Origin: an uncultured Oscillospiraceae bacterium
GTDB lineage: Bacteria > Bacillota > Clostridia > Oscillospirales > Oscillospiraceae
Assembly (NCBI GenBank): GCA_902497145.1
Contig: CABVDR010000001.1
Span: forward strand, 91,110 to 155,109
Direction of reading: 5' to 3'
Length of the DNA stretch: 64,000 nt
Every line of letters starts with the position of its first letter. The first letter of the stretch is position 1. Shown in pieces: positions 42,608 to 51,160 of the stretch. The translations under genes and the position numbers were made by a program. Under the pieces are notes generated by a model. It worked only from the letters and a program-made list of their open reading frames with translations. It did not search any database and was not told the origin of the DNA.

Positions 42608-43080
42608 AAAGAATCTCCTCCTAATAATCGGCGCAGCCGCTCTCTGGCCCGGGAGAGCCGGGAGCGCACCGTGCCGGGACGGCAGTGGAGCAGTTGGGCA
42701 ATCTCCTGGGTGGAGTAGCCCTCGTAGTAGTGCAGATGGATGACGGCCCGGTCTTGGGGCGGCAGGGCGTACAGTTCCTCCAGTTCCTCCCGCTCCTGGG
42801 GGGAGGGGGCAGGAAGCTCGTCCCACAGGGGCACCGTGGGCCGCCGCCAGCGCAGGCGCAGCCGGCTTTTGCAGCCGTTGACCAGTACCCGCATCAGCCA
42901 CGCCCCGGGGATCTCCAGGTCCGGCGGCGCCTTTTCCAAAAACGTAAGGAAGGTCTCCTGAACCGCGTCCTGAGCCTCCCCGGGGTCCCCCAAAATGGCC
43001 AGCGCGGTGCGGTAGAGCCGGTTTTCTTCCTGGGACACCAGAGCCTCCCAGTCCACCGTGGAGCCGGTTAAGTGGTCCAT
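42604..43080 (-). CDS. ECF RNA polymerase sigma factor (158 aa)
   Basis: Region 2 (DWEALVSQEENRLYRTALAI, GEAQDAVQETFLTFL) and region 4 (LPPQDRAVIHLHYYEGYSTQEIAQLL, PGTVRSRLSRARERL) of a compact extracytoplasmic-function sigma factor. First gene of a two-gene unit with the putative anti-sigma, which should hold it inactive until an envelope signal arrives. Target promoters cannot be told from this window. Confidence 0.92.
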   Translation of the reverse strand: MDHLTGSTVDWEALVSQEENRLYRTALAILGDPGEAQDAVQETFLTFLEKAPPDLEIPGAWLMRVLVNGCKSRLRLRWRRPTVPLWDELPAPSPQEREELEELYALPPQDRAVIHLHYYEGYSTQEIAQLLHCRPGTVRSRLSRARERLRRLLGGDSL

Positions 43081-43150
43081 CCTTTCACCCCCTTCTACCT
43101 AGCTTGACGCTCCCGGAGGGAAAATTGTTGCAGGGAAGAAAAATTTTTCA

Positions 43151-43188
43151 GAAAAAATTCAGCCTGCCGCCCAGAGGGCAGCAGGCTG
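43151..43188 (-). terminator. Terminator of the OB-fold lipoprotein gene
   Basis: Stem CAGCCTGC...GCAGGCTG with inner GCCC/GGGC, followed on the minus strand by AATTTTTTC. Confidence 0.85.
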
Positions 43189-43204
43189 GAAAAAGGTGAG
43201 AAAC

Positions 43205-44011
43205 TTACTGGGCCACCGTGACGGAGGTGATGTGGGGGTTGACGCCCTCATACCAGTAGAGGAAGCCCTCCGCGTCGATGACCTGGCCGATCTGCAGAGC
43301 CTCCACGGCCTTGTAGACCTCGGTGGAGCTGTCGCAGAGGTAGGACTCCACGGTGAAGGTGTAGGTCTGACCGTTCAGGGAGACATTGAAATACAGGTCA
43401 TCTCCCTGGGTGCCGGAGCCGTCATAGTTGTACAGGAAGGGCACCTGGTTGCCGCTGGCGTCCTCAGAGGGAGCCACCGTCAGGCCCTGGAAGGAGACCA
43501 GCTGGTTCTGGTGGTCGATGAGCTCATCGGAGCCCAGCAGCTCGGTCACGTCCAGAGGCTCCGCCACGAAGGTGTCGCCGTCGCCCACGATCTGGAAGGT
43601 GGCGTCAATGATCTCCACCTCGCCGGACCACTCGGACTTATAGCCGGTGACCTGGATCTTGGTGCCGGGGGTCAGCTTGTCATAGTCCTCCTGGGAGCAG
43701 GGCATGTCGTAGATAAAGTAGGCGCCGTCCTGATCCTGGGTGTACAGGGTGGCCTTGTTGTCCCACCAGGACTGCTTGGCCTGGACGTAGGTCTCCACGG
43801 TGACCTGGCTGTCCAGATCGGCGGCCATATACTCCGCATAGCTCATGACCTCGCCGGTGGTCTGGGAGCCGGAGGCGGAGGACTGGGACTGAGAGGTGGA
43901 GGTGTTCTCGCTGCCGGAGGCGGAGGCATCCTCTTTGGCGGTGTCACTGCCGCAGCCGGTGGCCACCAGGGCCAGGGTGAGGGCCAGGGTCAAAAAAATG
44001 GTACGTTTCAT
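43205..44011 (-). CDS. OB-fold-like lipoprotein (268 aa)
   Basis: Lipobox signal LALVATGC (Cys about 20), a Ser/Gln/Ala/Thr linker to about residue 50, then an OB-fold-type repeat (SQVTVETYVQAKQSWW, GAYFIYDMPCSQEDYDKLTP, IQVTGYKSEWSGEVEI) and a second similar half. Found in many Clostridia without a known role; OB domains in secreted proteins can bind ligands or support other envelope proteins. AAAAGGAG 7 bases upstream selects the ATG at 44011. Confidence 0.75.
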   Translation of the reverse strand: MKRTIFLTLALTLALVATGCGSDTAKEDASASGSENTSTSQSQSSASGSQTTGEVMSYAEYMAADLDSQVTVETYVQAKQSWWDNKATLYTQDQDGAYFIYDMPCSQEDYDKLTPGTKIQVTGYKSEWSGEVEIIDATFQIVGDGDTFVAEPLDVTELLGSDELIDHQNQLVSFQGLTVAPSEDASGNQVPFLYNYDGSGTQGDDLYFNVSLNGQTYTFTVESYLCDSSTEVYKAVEALQIGQVIDAEGFLYWYEGVNPHITSVTVAQ

Positions 44012-44084
44012 CTTGCTACTCCTTTTCCAATGGTTTGGCCGAAATGATTCGACCGCTTTCATTATAACGGGTATTGTGGAGAAA

Positions 44085-45677
44085 TCAATGGCTGGTCCGT
44101 TTTTTTCGCCAGTCCCGCAGGACCCATACCAGAATCAGCACCCACGCCGCACCCAGGCTGCCCAGCAGGATCACCGCCGTCTGAGGCAGGGGTCCCAGGT
44201 CCCCGGGGGCGGAGGTGGAGGCACTGGTCTCGTCCAGGTGGTAGAGGGCCTGCACCTCATCAAAGAGGGAGTCCCAGTAGGTCTCGTCGATGGTCTGTCC
44301 CCGCCGTACCGACTTTACCGTGTTCTCAATGAGCTGTCCGGCGGCGTCCCGCAGGGAGGCCGAGCCGTTGAATACCGGGGTGACGAAGGTGTCATCGGTG
44401 TGGTTCAGCAGAAGCTCGGTGGCCGCAATCTTCACATCATAGTAGGTGTCATCGTCTTCACCGGAGCGGGACAGGTAGTCCTGGTACTCCTCCGACTGCT
44501 GGGCCTTGGAGGTGACGGGGACATACCCCTCGGTCTGGGCGTAGGGGATCTGTACCTCATTGGTGAGCAGAAACTGGGTGAACAGCCAGGAGGCCAGCAC
44601 CTCCTGGGGATCCTCCTTGTTGAAGATACAGATGGAGGGTCCCTGGGAGATCATCTGGGGGTTCTCCGGATCAAACTGAGGGATGGGCATGACAACGGTC
44701 TCGAAGTCCACAAAGGCATCGGGGCTGATGTCGGAGAGGGGGGCGTCGGCCCCCATCCAGGTGGAGCCGGCGGTGGAGTCGATGGCAAAGACGCACTGGC
44801 CGGCGTTGAGGAAGTTGGCCGGGTAGCTGGAGATCTTGAAGGTGGAGAAAGCGCCCGTCTCCGCGTGCTGGGCGATGGTGCCCAGCAGCTCCTTGGTGGT
44901 GTCGTTAAAGAGCTGGATGTCTCCCGTATTGGTGGAGTAGCCTGCGTCCAGCTGCTGGAGCATTTGGATCATCATGTTGTCCGTGGACTTGTAGATGAAG
45001 GGGATCATCACCTTCTGGCCGTTGAGAAGGTAATTGCCCTGGGCGTCCTGCTTGGCCGCCGCCTCGGACACCTCCCAGATAAAGTCCCAGGTGAGGGTTT
45101 CCGGGAGGGTATAGCCCAGCTTCTCCACATAAGTTTTGTTAATATAGCAGGCCTCAGTGGAGCGCATGTAGGGCACGGCGTAGTAGGTCCCGTTCAGGTC
45201 GCACTCCTCCAGAAACTGGGGGATGATTTCCTCCTGGGTGGGGCCGTCAAACTTCAATTGGCTGCCACCCAGGCCGTAGTCCGGGTTAGCAAACAGGTCG
45301 TCCAGAGGCACCACTACGTTTTCCCCTGTCAGGTAGGTGGCGATGTGGTCGGGGTAGGTGATGCACACGTTGGGGGTGGTGCCGGTGGAAATATTGGTGA
45401 TGACATCGTTATAAATTTTTCCGTAGTCGGTGTACAGGCGCAGCTCCACGGTGATGTTGGGGTAGAGAGCCTGAAAATCGGCAATAGCCTGCTTGTAGAT
45501 GTCGGTCTGGCGCTTGTTGGTGTCGTTCTTGGCCCAGAAGGTGATCTCATAGGTGCGGCTCTCGTCAAAGGTGTCAGGCACCTGGAAGCTCACCGTCTCC
45601 TTGGAGCCGTGACAGCCGGTCAGGCCCAGCAGCAGGGCGGCGGAGAGCAGGCCCGCACACACGCGTTTTCCTCTCAT
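44085..45677 (-). CDS. ABC sugar-binding lipoprotein with a C-terminal membrane helix (530 aa)
   Basis: Family 1 extracellular solute-binding protein. Lipobox LLGLTGC (Cys about 22); EITFWAKNDTN at the N-terminus and PYMRSTEACYINKTYVEKLG, typical of UgpB-like proteins. Unusual: it ends in TAVILLGSLGAAWVLILVWVL and a basic tail, a probable second membrane anchor not normally found in such proteins. GGAGGG precedes the ATG, which overlaps the permease stop by 4 bases. Last gene of the four-gene ABC operon. Substrate probably an oligosaccharide or glycerol phosphate-like compound. Confidence 0.88.
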   Translation of the reverse strand: MRGKRVCAGLLSAALLLGLTGCHGSKETVSFQVPDTFDESRTYEITFWAKNDTNKRQTDIYKQAIADFQALYPNITVELRLYTDYGKIYNDVITNISTGTTPNVCITYPDHIATYLTGENVVVPLDDLFANPDYGLGGSQLKFDGPTQEEIIPQFLEECDLNGTYYAVPYMRSTEACYINKTYVEKLGYTLPETLTWDFIWEVSEAAAKQDAQGNYLLNGQKVMIPFIYKSTDNMMIQMLQQLDAGYSTNTGDIQLFNDTTKELLGTIAQHAETGAFSTFKISSYPANFLNAGQCVFAIDSTAGSTWMGADAPLSDISPDAFVDFETVVMPIPQFDPENPQMISQGPSICIFNKEDPQEVLASWLFTQFLLTNEVQIPYAQTEGYVPVTSKAQQSEEYQDYLSRSGEDDDTYYDVKIAATELLLNHTDDTFVTPVFNGSASLRDAAGQLIENTVKSVRRGQTIDETYWDSLFDEVQALYHLDETSASTSAPGDLGPLPQTAVILLGSLGAAWVLILVWVLRDWRKKRTSH

Positions 45678-46549
45678 CCCTTGATCCCTCCTCTGGACAC
45701 GCCCGCCATGATCTTCTTCCGGAACAGGAAGAACAGCAGAATGAGGGGCACCGAAATGACCACCACTGCCGCCATCATGGCGGGAATATTTTCCCGGCCA
45801 AAGCCGTTTTCCCGGATCTCCTGGATGCCGTTGGACACCAGGAAGTAGTTGGGGTCGTCGGTGATGAGCCGGGGCCACACGTAGGAGTTCCAGCACTCGA
45901 TGACCTTCAGGATGATGATGGTCACCAGAGTGGGGCGGCAGATGGGCAGCATCACTTTCCACAGGTACTTAAAGTCGGAGGTGCCGTCCACCTTGGCTGC
46001 CCGGTAGAGCTCGTCTGGCACCTGCTCAAAGTTCTCTTTCAGCAGGTAGATATAAAATACCGAGGTGACCGAGGGGAGGATGAGGCCGGTAAAGGTGTTG
46101 CGCAGTTCCAGGCCGGTGATGGTGGCGTAGTTGGTGATGACCACCAGCTCGGTGGGAATCATCATGAGGGAGAGAAACAGAGTAAACAGCAGGTTTTTAC
46201 CCCGAAATTCCATCCGGGCAAAGGCGTAGGCCGACAGGGTGATGACCACCACCATGAGGGCGGTGGTGACCACGGCGAAGAACACCGTATTGGCCAGATA
46301 CCGGCCCAGGGGGACGGAGGTAAAGGCGTCATGGTAGTTTTGCAGGGTGGGGGAGAGGGTAAAGAAGGTGGGGATGTGCTCGGCGTTGTAGGCGCCGTAG
46401 TCCTTCACCGAGGTGAGCAGCATCCAGTAGAAGGGGAAGAGCACCACCACCGCCCACACGCCCAGCAGCAGGTAGGTGAGTAAGCGCAGGATGCGTTTGC
46501 GGCGCAGCGCCCGCCCCTGGAGGCGTTCAAAGTCAAAAGATTGTTCCAT
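45674..46549 (-). CDS. Carbohydrate ABC permease, MalG/UgpE type (291 aa)
   Basis: Six transmembrane helices with the coupling loop ELYRAAKVDGTSDFKYLWKVMLPICRP (EAA motif, about 190-215) that contacts the ATPase. Second permease of the importer; overlaps the binding protein gene and follows the MalF-type permease by 13 bases. Confidence 0.92.
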   Translation of the reverse strand: MEQSFDFERLQGRALRRKRILRLLTYLLLGVWAVVVLFPFYWMLLTSVKDYGAYNAEHIPTFFTLSPTLQNYHDAFTSVPLGRYLANTVFFAVVTTALMVVVITLSAYAFARMEFRGKNLLFTLFLSLMMIPTELVVITNYATITGLELRNTFTGLILPSVTSVFYIYLLKENFEQVPDELYRAAKVDGTSDFKYLWKVMLPICRPTLVTIIILKVIECWNSYVWPRLITDDPNYFLVSNGIQEIRENGFGRENIPAMMAAVVVISVPLILLFFLFRKKIMAGVSRGGIKG

Positions 46550-46562
46550 AAAAATCCCCCCC

Positions 46563-47450
46563 TTAGTAGTGCACGTGCTTTTTGCTGACCAGCAGGTTAA
46601 TGCAGGTAATGGTCAGCACGATGGCAAACAGGATGATGGCGGCCGCCGAGGCGTAGGATGGGAAGCCGCCGCTGTCGCCGTAGAGCATGTCGTAGACATA
46701 GCCCACAATGGTGTTCATCCCCGCCGCGTTCAGGTCGGTGCCGAAGAGAGCCACCGCGTCGCTGTACGCCTTGAAGGCGCCGATAAAGCCGGTGACGATG
46801 AGGTAGAACACCATGGGGGAGATCATGGGCAGCGTGATGCGCAGGAAGATGCGCCCCTTGGAGGTGCCGTCCACCCGAGCGGCCTTGTAGTAGTCCGGGT
46901 TTACCGAGGCCAGGGCGCTGGTGAGAATGAGAATTTTAAAGGGCATGACCACCCAGATGGTGTAGAAGCACAGCACGAACATTTTGGCCCAGTAGGGACC
47001 CTCGATGAAGTCCACGCTGGAGCCTCCAAACCACTGGATCATCAGATTGATAAGGCCGTCGGTGTACTCCGTCTTTTGAAACAGGATCATAAATACCAGA
47101 CCCACCGCCAACGTGTTGGTCACGTAGGGCAGAAAGTAGATGGTCTGGAACAGGTCCCGGAGAGGCCGGATGGAGCTGAGGGCCAGGGAGATGACCAGAG
47201 CCAGTCCGGTGGACAGGGGGACGGTGATGATGACCAGCAGGAAGGTGTTTTTCACCGCCTGCAAAAAGTAGGGGTCGTGGAGCACATAGGAGTAGTTGTA
47301 CAGTCCCACGCCGAAGTAGGTCTGAGAGGCGAAGTTATAGCCCTCCTCCACCGAATAGATGAACACATCGATGAGAGGATAAACCATAAAAGCCACCAGA
47401 AACAGCAGGGCGGGCAGCAGGTAGAGCCAGGCTTTTCGTTGCTGTTTCAT
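46563..47450 (-). CDS. Sugar ABC permease, MalF/UgpA type (295 aa)
   Basis: Six helices and the EAA loop YYKAARVDGTSKGRIFLRITLPMISP. Forms the membrane channel with the next permease. Its ATG overlaps the stop of the ATPase gene (ATGA), so translation is coupled. Confidence 0.92.
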   Translation of the reverse strand: MKQQRKAWLYLLPALLFLVAFMVYPLIDVFIYSVEEGYNFASQTYFGVGLYNYSYVLHDPYFLQAVKNTFLLVIITVPLSTGLALVISLALSSIRPLRDLFQTIYFLPYVTNTLAVGLVFMILFQKTEYTDGLINLMIQWFGGSSVDFIEGPYWAKMFVLCFYTIWVVMPFKILILTSALASVNPDYYKAARVDGTSKGRIFLRITLPMISPMVFYLIVTGFIGAFKAYSDAVALFGTDLNAAGMNTIVGYVYDMLYGDSGGFPSYASAAAIILFAIVLTITCINLLVSKKHVHY

Positions 47451-48547
47451 GGCACACTCCGAATCCGGCAGCCGGAGTCGGGCTGGAAAAGAAAGACTTT
47501 TTCCGGCTTTAAGGCAAAGCGGACGCTCTGGGCGCTGCGGTCCACGGGAGCGTCGGCGGTGATGATGGCACGGAGCGTGGGGGACTGGCAGGCGGGGTGG
47601 GAGGCCACCACGCTGATGTCTCGGCCCATCACCTCCACACTGTTCAGGGTGCAGGAGAGGGGGCCGTCGGCCTGAGGCAAAAAGCCCTCGGGGCGGATGC
47701 CCACCGTGACGCTCTGATCCGGCATGCCGGGGACTGGTAAGACCGCCGCTCCGCCCAGGCAGAGCATTCCGCCCTGGATTTGGCCGTCAAAGACGTTGAT
47801 GGGGGGCGTGCCCAGAAATTTGGCCACAAACAGGTTGGACGGGTCATCGTAGACCTGCTGGGGCTGGCCGATCTGCTGCAGGACCCCTTCCTTCATCACC
47901 ACAATGCGGTCGGAGATGCTCATGGCCTCCTCCTGGTCGTGGGTGACAAAGACCGTGGTAATCTTGGTAGCCCGCTGGATTTTTCGAATTTCCTCCCGGG
48001 TCTGAAGGCGCAGCCGGGCGTCCAGATTGGAGAGGGGCTCGTCCAGCAGCAGGACATGGGGCATCTTTACCAGTGCCCGGGCAATGGCCACCCGCTGCTG
48101 CTGGCCGCCGGACAGCTCGCTGGGCTTGCGGTCCATCAGCTCCCCGATCTGTACCAGGGAGGCCGCCTGGTCCACCCGCCTGGCCATCTCCTCTTTGGTA
48201 AGCCGGTCCTTCCCCTTTAAATTCTCCAGGGGGAAGAGAATGTTCTTCCGCACCGTCAGATGAGGGTAGAGGGCGTAGTTCTGAAAGACCATGCCCACCC
48301 CCCGCAGCTCCGGGGGCAGGTCGGTGACGTCCCGGTCACCAAAGAAAATTTTTCCACTGGTGGGCTGCTCCAGGCCGCAAATGAGGTTTAAGGTCGTACT
48401 TTTCCCGCAGCCGGAAGGGCCCAGCAGACCGATGAGCTGGCCGTCGGGGATCTCAAAGGTAAAGTCGTTGACCGCAACCACTTCGCCGGAGGACTTTCGC
48501 CCCGGACTGTGAAATGTTTTTGTGAGATGCTGCAGCTGAATATTCAT
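47447..48547 (-). CDS. ABC transporter ATPase, UgpC/MalK type (366 aa)
   Basis: Walker A GPSGCGKST (about 41-49), signature LSGGQQQRVAIARA, Walker B VLLLDEPLSNLDARLR, switch His in THDQEEAM, C-terminal regulatory OB domain. Dedicated ATPase of the operon ATPase-permease-permease-binding protein. It is clearly distinct from the lone MsmK (QQQ rather than QRQ signature, different C-terminus). Confidence 0.93.
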   Translation of the reverse strand: MNIQLQHLTKTFHSPGRKSSGEVVAVNDFTFEIPDGQLIGLLGPSGCGKSTTLNLICGLEQPTSGKIFFGDRDVTDLPPELRGVGMVFQNYALYPHLTVRKNILFPLENLKGKDRLTKEEMARRVDQAASLVQIGELMDRKPSELSGGQQQRVAIARALVKMPHVLLLDEPLSNLDARLRLQTREEIRKIQRATKITTVFVTHDQEEAMSISDRIVVMKEGVLQQIGQPQQVYDDPSNLFVAKFLGTPPINVFDGQIQGGMLCLGGAAVLPVPGMPDQSVTVGIRPEGFLPQADGPLSCTLNSVEVMGRDISVVASHPACQSPTLRAIITADAPVDRSAQSVRFALKPEKVFLFQPDSGCRIRSVP

Positions 48548-48635
48548 AGGCGTATCTCCCTCCTATTCCTGTTTGATTATAGCCGAACTCCCTGATTTTC
48601 ACAAGGGACGGGAAGAGGAGACGGTGAGAGATAAA

Positions 48636-48670
48636 AGAGAGGCCCGTGCCGGGATATCCGGCACGGGCCT
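48636..48670 (-). terminator. Terminator of the sialic-acid-type operon
   Basis: 13-bp perfect stem AGGCCCGTGCCGG/CCGGCACGGGCCT with a GATAT loop, followed on the minus strand by CTCTTTTAT. It separates the two ABC operons. Confidence 0.88.
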
Positions 48671-48682
48671 CTGGCAGTTATG

Positions 48683-49129
48683 TTACAGACGAACCTTGAC
48701 AATGCACTTGCGGCAGGGGGCTGGCTTTTCCGGCGCAATGCCGGGGGCGTGGGCGTCGCCAGGGAAGAAGACGGCAAACCGGTTGCCGGAGAGGGTGATC
48801 TCGTCCACCGGACCGCGATAAAACCAGATGTCGCTGTCCGGGCGGCCCTCTACCTCTTCCAGCATGTCCTCCAGAGGGGCCACGCCCACCTTTTCCGTCC
48901 CCTCCACCAGAAACTGAATGTCGATGTAGTCCCGGTGGGCTTCGGGGGTGAGGTTGGCGGGCTTGCTCTCATAGGACTGGAGAGAGAAGAAGAGATCTTT
49001 GCCTTCCACTTCATACGGCCCATCCGCCAGGGAGGAGAAATCGGTGGTGCGCAGCAGCTCCAGTCCCCGGTAGAGCCGGGGGAAAAGCCCCTGATACTGC
49101 TCCAGATGATTCAGCGTGTCGTAGATCAT
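48683..49129 (-). CDS. YhcH/YjgK/YiaL family protein, probable N-acetylneuraminate anomerase (148 aa)
   Basis: DUF386 cupin-like protein with HRDYIDIQFLVEGTEKV and RFAVFFPGDAHAPGI, the conserved metal-site region of this family, and a KCIVKVRL end. NanQ of this family speeds conversion between Neu5Ac anomers, while others act on beta-galactosides, so the assignment rests on the adjacent NanOx-like gene. AAGGAG 11 bases upstream selects ATG 49129. Last gene of the operon. Confidence 0.82.
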   Translation of the reverse strand: MIYDTLNHLEQYQGLFPRLYRGLELLRTTDFSSLADGPYEVEGKDLFFSLQSYESKPANLTPEAHRDYIDIQFLVEGTEKVGVAPLEDMLEEVEGRPDSDIWFYRGPVDEITLSGNRFAVFFPGDAHAPGIAPEKPAPCRKCIVKVRL

Positions 49130-49193
49130 AAACGGTGTGTCTCCTTTCCGGTCCAAAGTCGGAAGGTTACCGGTGGGACTGTGACCGATGGGC

Positions 49194-50303
49194 TCAGCCG
49201 GTGATCTCGGAGATCTTCACCTTCCGGTCCTCCCGCAGGGAGAGGGTGGCGGCGTCGGCGGTGGCGATGGCGGCCCGGGCGGCCTGACCGGTCATGAGGG
49301 GCCGGAACTCGTCGGGGACGGGATCGCCGTGCATAATGCCGTTAAAGTACTTCATCTCATTTTTCATAATGCCGTGGAGCCACAGGGGAGGCTTCTTGCC
49401 GGGATGGCCGTACTGAATGGCACCGTCCATCTCCGTGCTGTGGTAGATCCGGGTGCGGTCGTCATCCTCCTCCTTGGTCTCGTGGACCAGATAGTGCTCC
49501 TCCTTGCCGTCCTTGGTTTTTACCGTCATACCCACATTGCACATGTCGATGCGGATAGCTCCCTCGGTGCCCTCGATGAGCACATAGTGCTCCGGCCAGT
49601 GGAACGCAGAACCGTACTCGATGACGGCGTAGGTGTTGTTTCCAAACTCCAGGTTCAAGAACAGCATGTCGTCCTCGTCGCCGAACTGCTCTCCCTGATG
49701 GGCCACATTGCCGCCGGTCATGGTGACTTCGGTGGCGGGACCCATGATGAACTGGATGCAGTCCACCTCATGGATGTGATGGTACAGGTGGCCGCCGGAT
49801 TTAGCCCGAATCTTCTTCCAGCTGATCTCAGGCTGCGGCTCCTCCCAGCCGTTGCGGGCGGAGTGGGCATAGAGCACCCGGCCGATCTTGCCCTCGGCAA
49901 TGAGCTGCTTGGCGTGGCGCACACCCCGGAAGAAGTTCATCACATGGCCGGCCATGAAGATCACGCCGTTTTCCTGGGCGGTCTTTACCATTTCGTCGCA
50001 GTCGGCATAGCTCAGGGCAATGGGCTTTTCGCAGAAGACGTGCTTCTTGTGGCGGGCCGCGGTGAGCACGGGCTCCTTGTGGAGATAGTTGGGGGTGGCC
50101 ACCAGCACCGCATCCACATCGGGCCGGGCGCACAGAGTATCCAGGTCGGTCTCCACGTCGCAGCCGTACTCCTTGGCAATGGTCTCTCCATTATCCGGAT
50201 CCAGAACGGCTACCACCCGGGCGCCCTCCTGCTCGTTCATAATGCGGCCCAGCTCGGCGCCGAAATATCCTACACCTACGATGGCGTAACCGATGGTCTT
50301 CAT
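49194..50303 (-). CDS. Gfo/Idh/MocA oxidoreductase, NanOx/YjhC-like (369 aa)
   Basis: Rossmann motif GVGYFGAELG (about 10-19) and the catalytic EKP motif in HVFCEKPIAL. Long shared segments with E. coli YjhC and the Ruminococcus gnavus NanOx as I remember them: TPNYLHKEPV, GHVMNFF-GV, NGWEEPQP-SWKK, SGGHLYHHIHE, EEDDDR, EMDGAI-YGHPGKK. That enzyme converts 2,7-anhydro-Neu5Ac to Neu5Ac through NAD-dependent redox steps. Position between the permeases and YhcH matches the known sialic acid cluster. The later steps (NanA, NanE, NanK) and a sialidase are not in this window. Confidence 0.85.
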   Translation of the reverse strand: MKTIGYAIVGVGYFGAELGRIMNEQEGARVVAVLDPDNGETIAKEYGCDVETDLDTLCARPDVDAVLVATPNYLHKEPVLTAARHKKHVFCEKPIALSYADCDEMVKTAQENGVIFMAGHVMNFFRGVRHAKQLIAEGKIGRVLYAHSARNGWEEPQPEISWKKIRAKSGGHLYHHIHEVDCIQFIMGPATEVTMTGGNVAHQGEQFGDEDDMLFLNLEFGNNTYAVIEYGSAFHWPEHYVLIEGTEGAIRIDMCNVGMTVKTKDGKEEHYLVHETKEEDDDRTRIYHSTEMDGAIQYGHPGKKPPLWLHGIMKNEMKYFNGIMHGDPVPDEFRPLMTGQAARAAIATADAATLSLREDRKVKISEITG

Positions 50304-50322
50304 ATTATGTTACCTGCCTTTC

Positions 50323-51159
50323 TTATTTTACCGCGCCGTCGGCCAGACCGCCGGCAATCTTGTTTTGGATTAAGCAGAAGAAAATGATGGAGGGGAGAAC
50401 CACAATGGCACTGGCCGCCATCATGGAGCCCCAGTTGAGAATATCCGCACCCTCCAGAGTCTTTACCGCCACCGACAAAGTGGTCTTGGTGGAGCTGCTC
50501 ACCAGAAGCAGGGCGTAGAGGAACTCGTTCCAGGCGTTGATAAACACATAGATGGCGGTGGAGACGATGCCGGGCCGGACCAGGGGCAGTACGATCTGGG
50601 TAAAGACCTGGAACCGGTTGGCTCCGTCAATCCGCCCGGACTCCTCAATATCAATGGGCACCGTCTTGAAGAAGCCCACCAGCATCCACACGGCGTAGGG
50701 AACGCTGAAGGACATGTACACCAGCACCAGGCCAACCCGGCTGTTGGTCAGATGCAGTACATTCATGACCACGGCGTAGGGGATGACCAGCATGATGGAG
50801 GGGAACATGTAGGTGGTAATGAGGATCTTGGTCATGATGTTGCCCAGCTTGGGGAAGAAGCGGATGATACCGTAGGCGGCCAGGGCGGAAATAAAGGTGG
50901 CGATGACCGTAGTACACAGGGCAACAATCAGACTGTTTTTGATGTTGACGGTAAATTTCAGGGTAAACAGGACGGTTTTGAAGTTTTCCAGTGTCCACTC
51001 AATGGGCAGAAACGTGGTTGGATGGGCCAGCATCTCCCCGCTGGACTTAAAGGCGGAGACCAGCAGCCACAGCAGGGGAAAAACGGCAATAATGGACAGT
51101 AAAATTAAGTAGACATAGGAAAAGCAGCCGCCCGGGGAGAATCTTTTTCGTTTATTCAT
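50323..51159 (-). CDS. Carbohydrate ABC permease, MalG type (278 aa)
   Basis: Six helices with the coupling loop DIEESGRIDGANRFQVFTQIVLPLVRPG. Encoded immediately after the MalF-type permease (1-base gap). With it and the frameshifted binding protein it would form a SatABC-like importer; no ATPase is encoded in the operon. Confidence 0.9.
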   Translation of the reverse strand: MNKRKRFSPGGCFSYVYLILLSIIAVFPLLWLLVSAFKSSGEMLAHPTTFLPIEWTLENFKTVLFTLKFTVNIKNSLIVALCTTVIATFISALAAYGIIRFFPKLGNIMTKILITTYMFPSIMLVIPYAVVMNVLHLTNSRVGLVLVYMSFSVPYAVWMLVGFFKTVPIDIEESGRIDGANRFQVFTQIVLPLVRPGIVSTAIYVFINAWNEFLYALLLVSSSTKTTLSVAVKTLEGADILNWGSMMAASAIVVLPSIIFFCLIQNKIAGGLADGAVK

Positions 51160-51160
51160 C

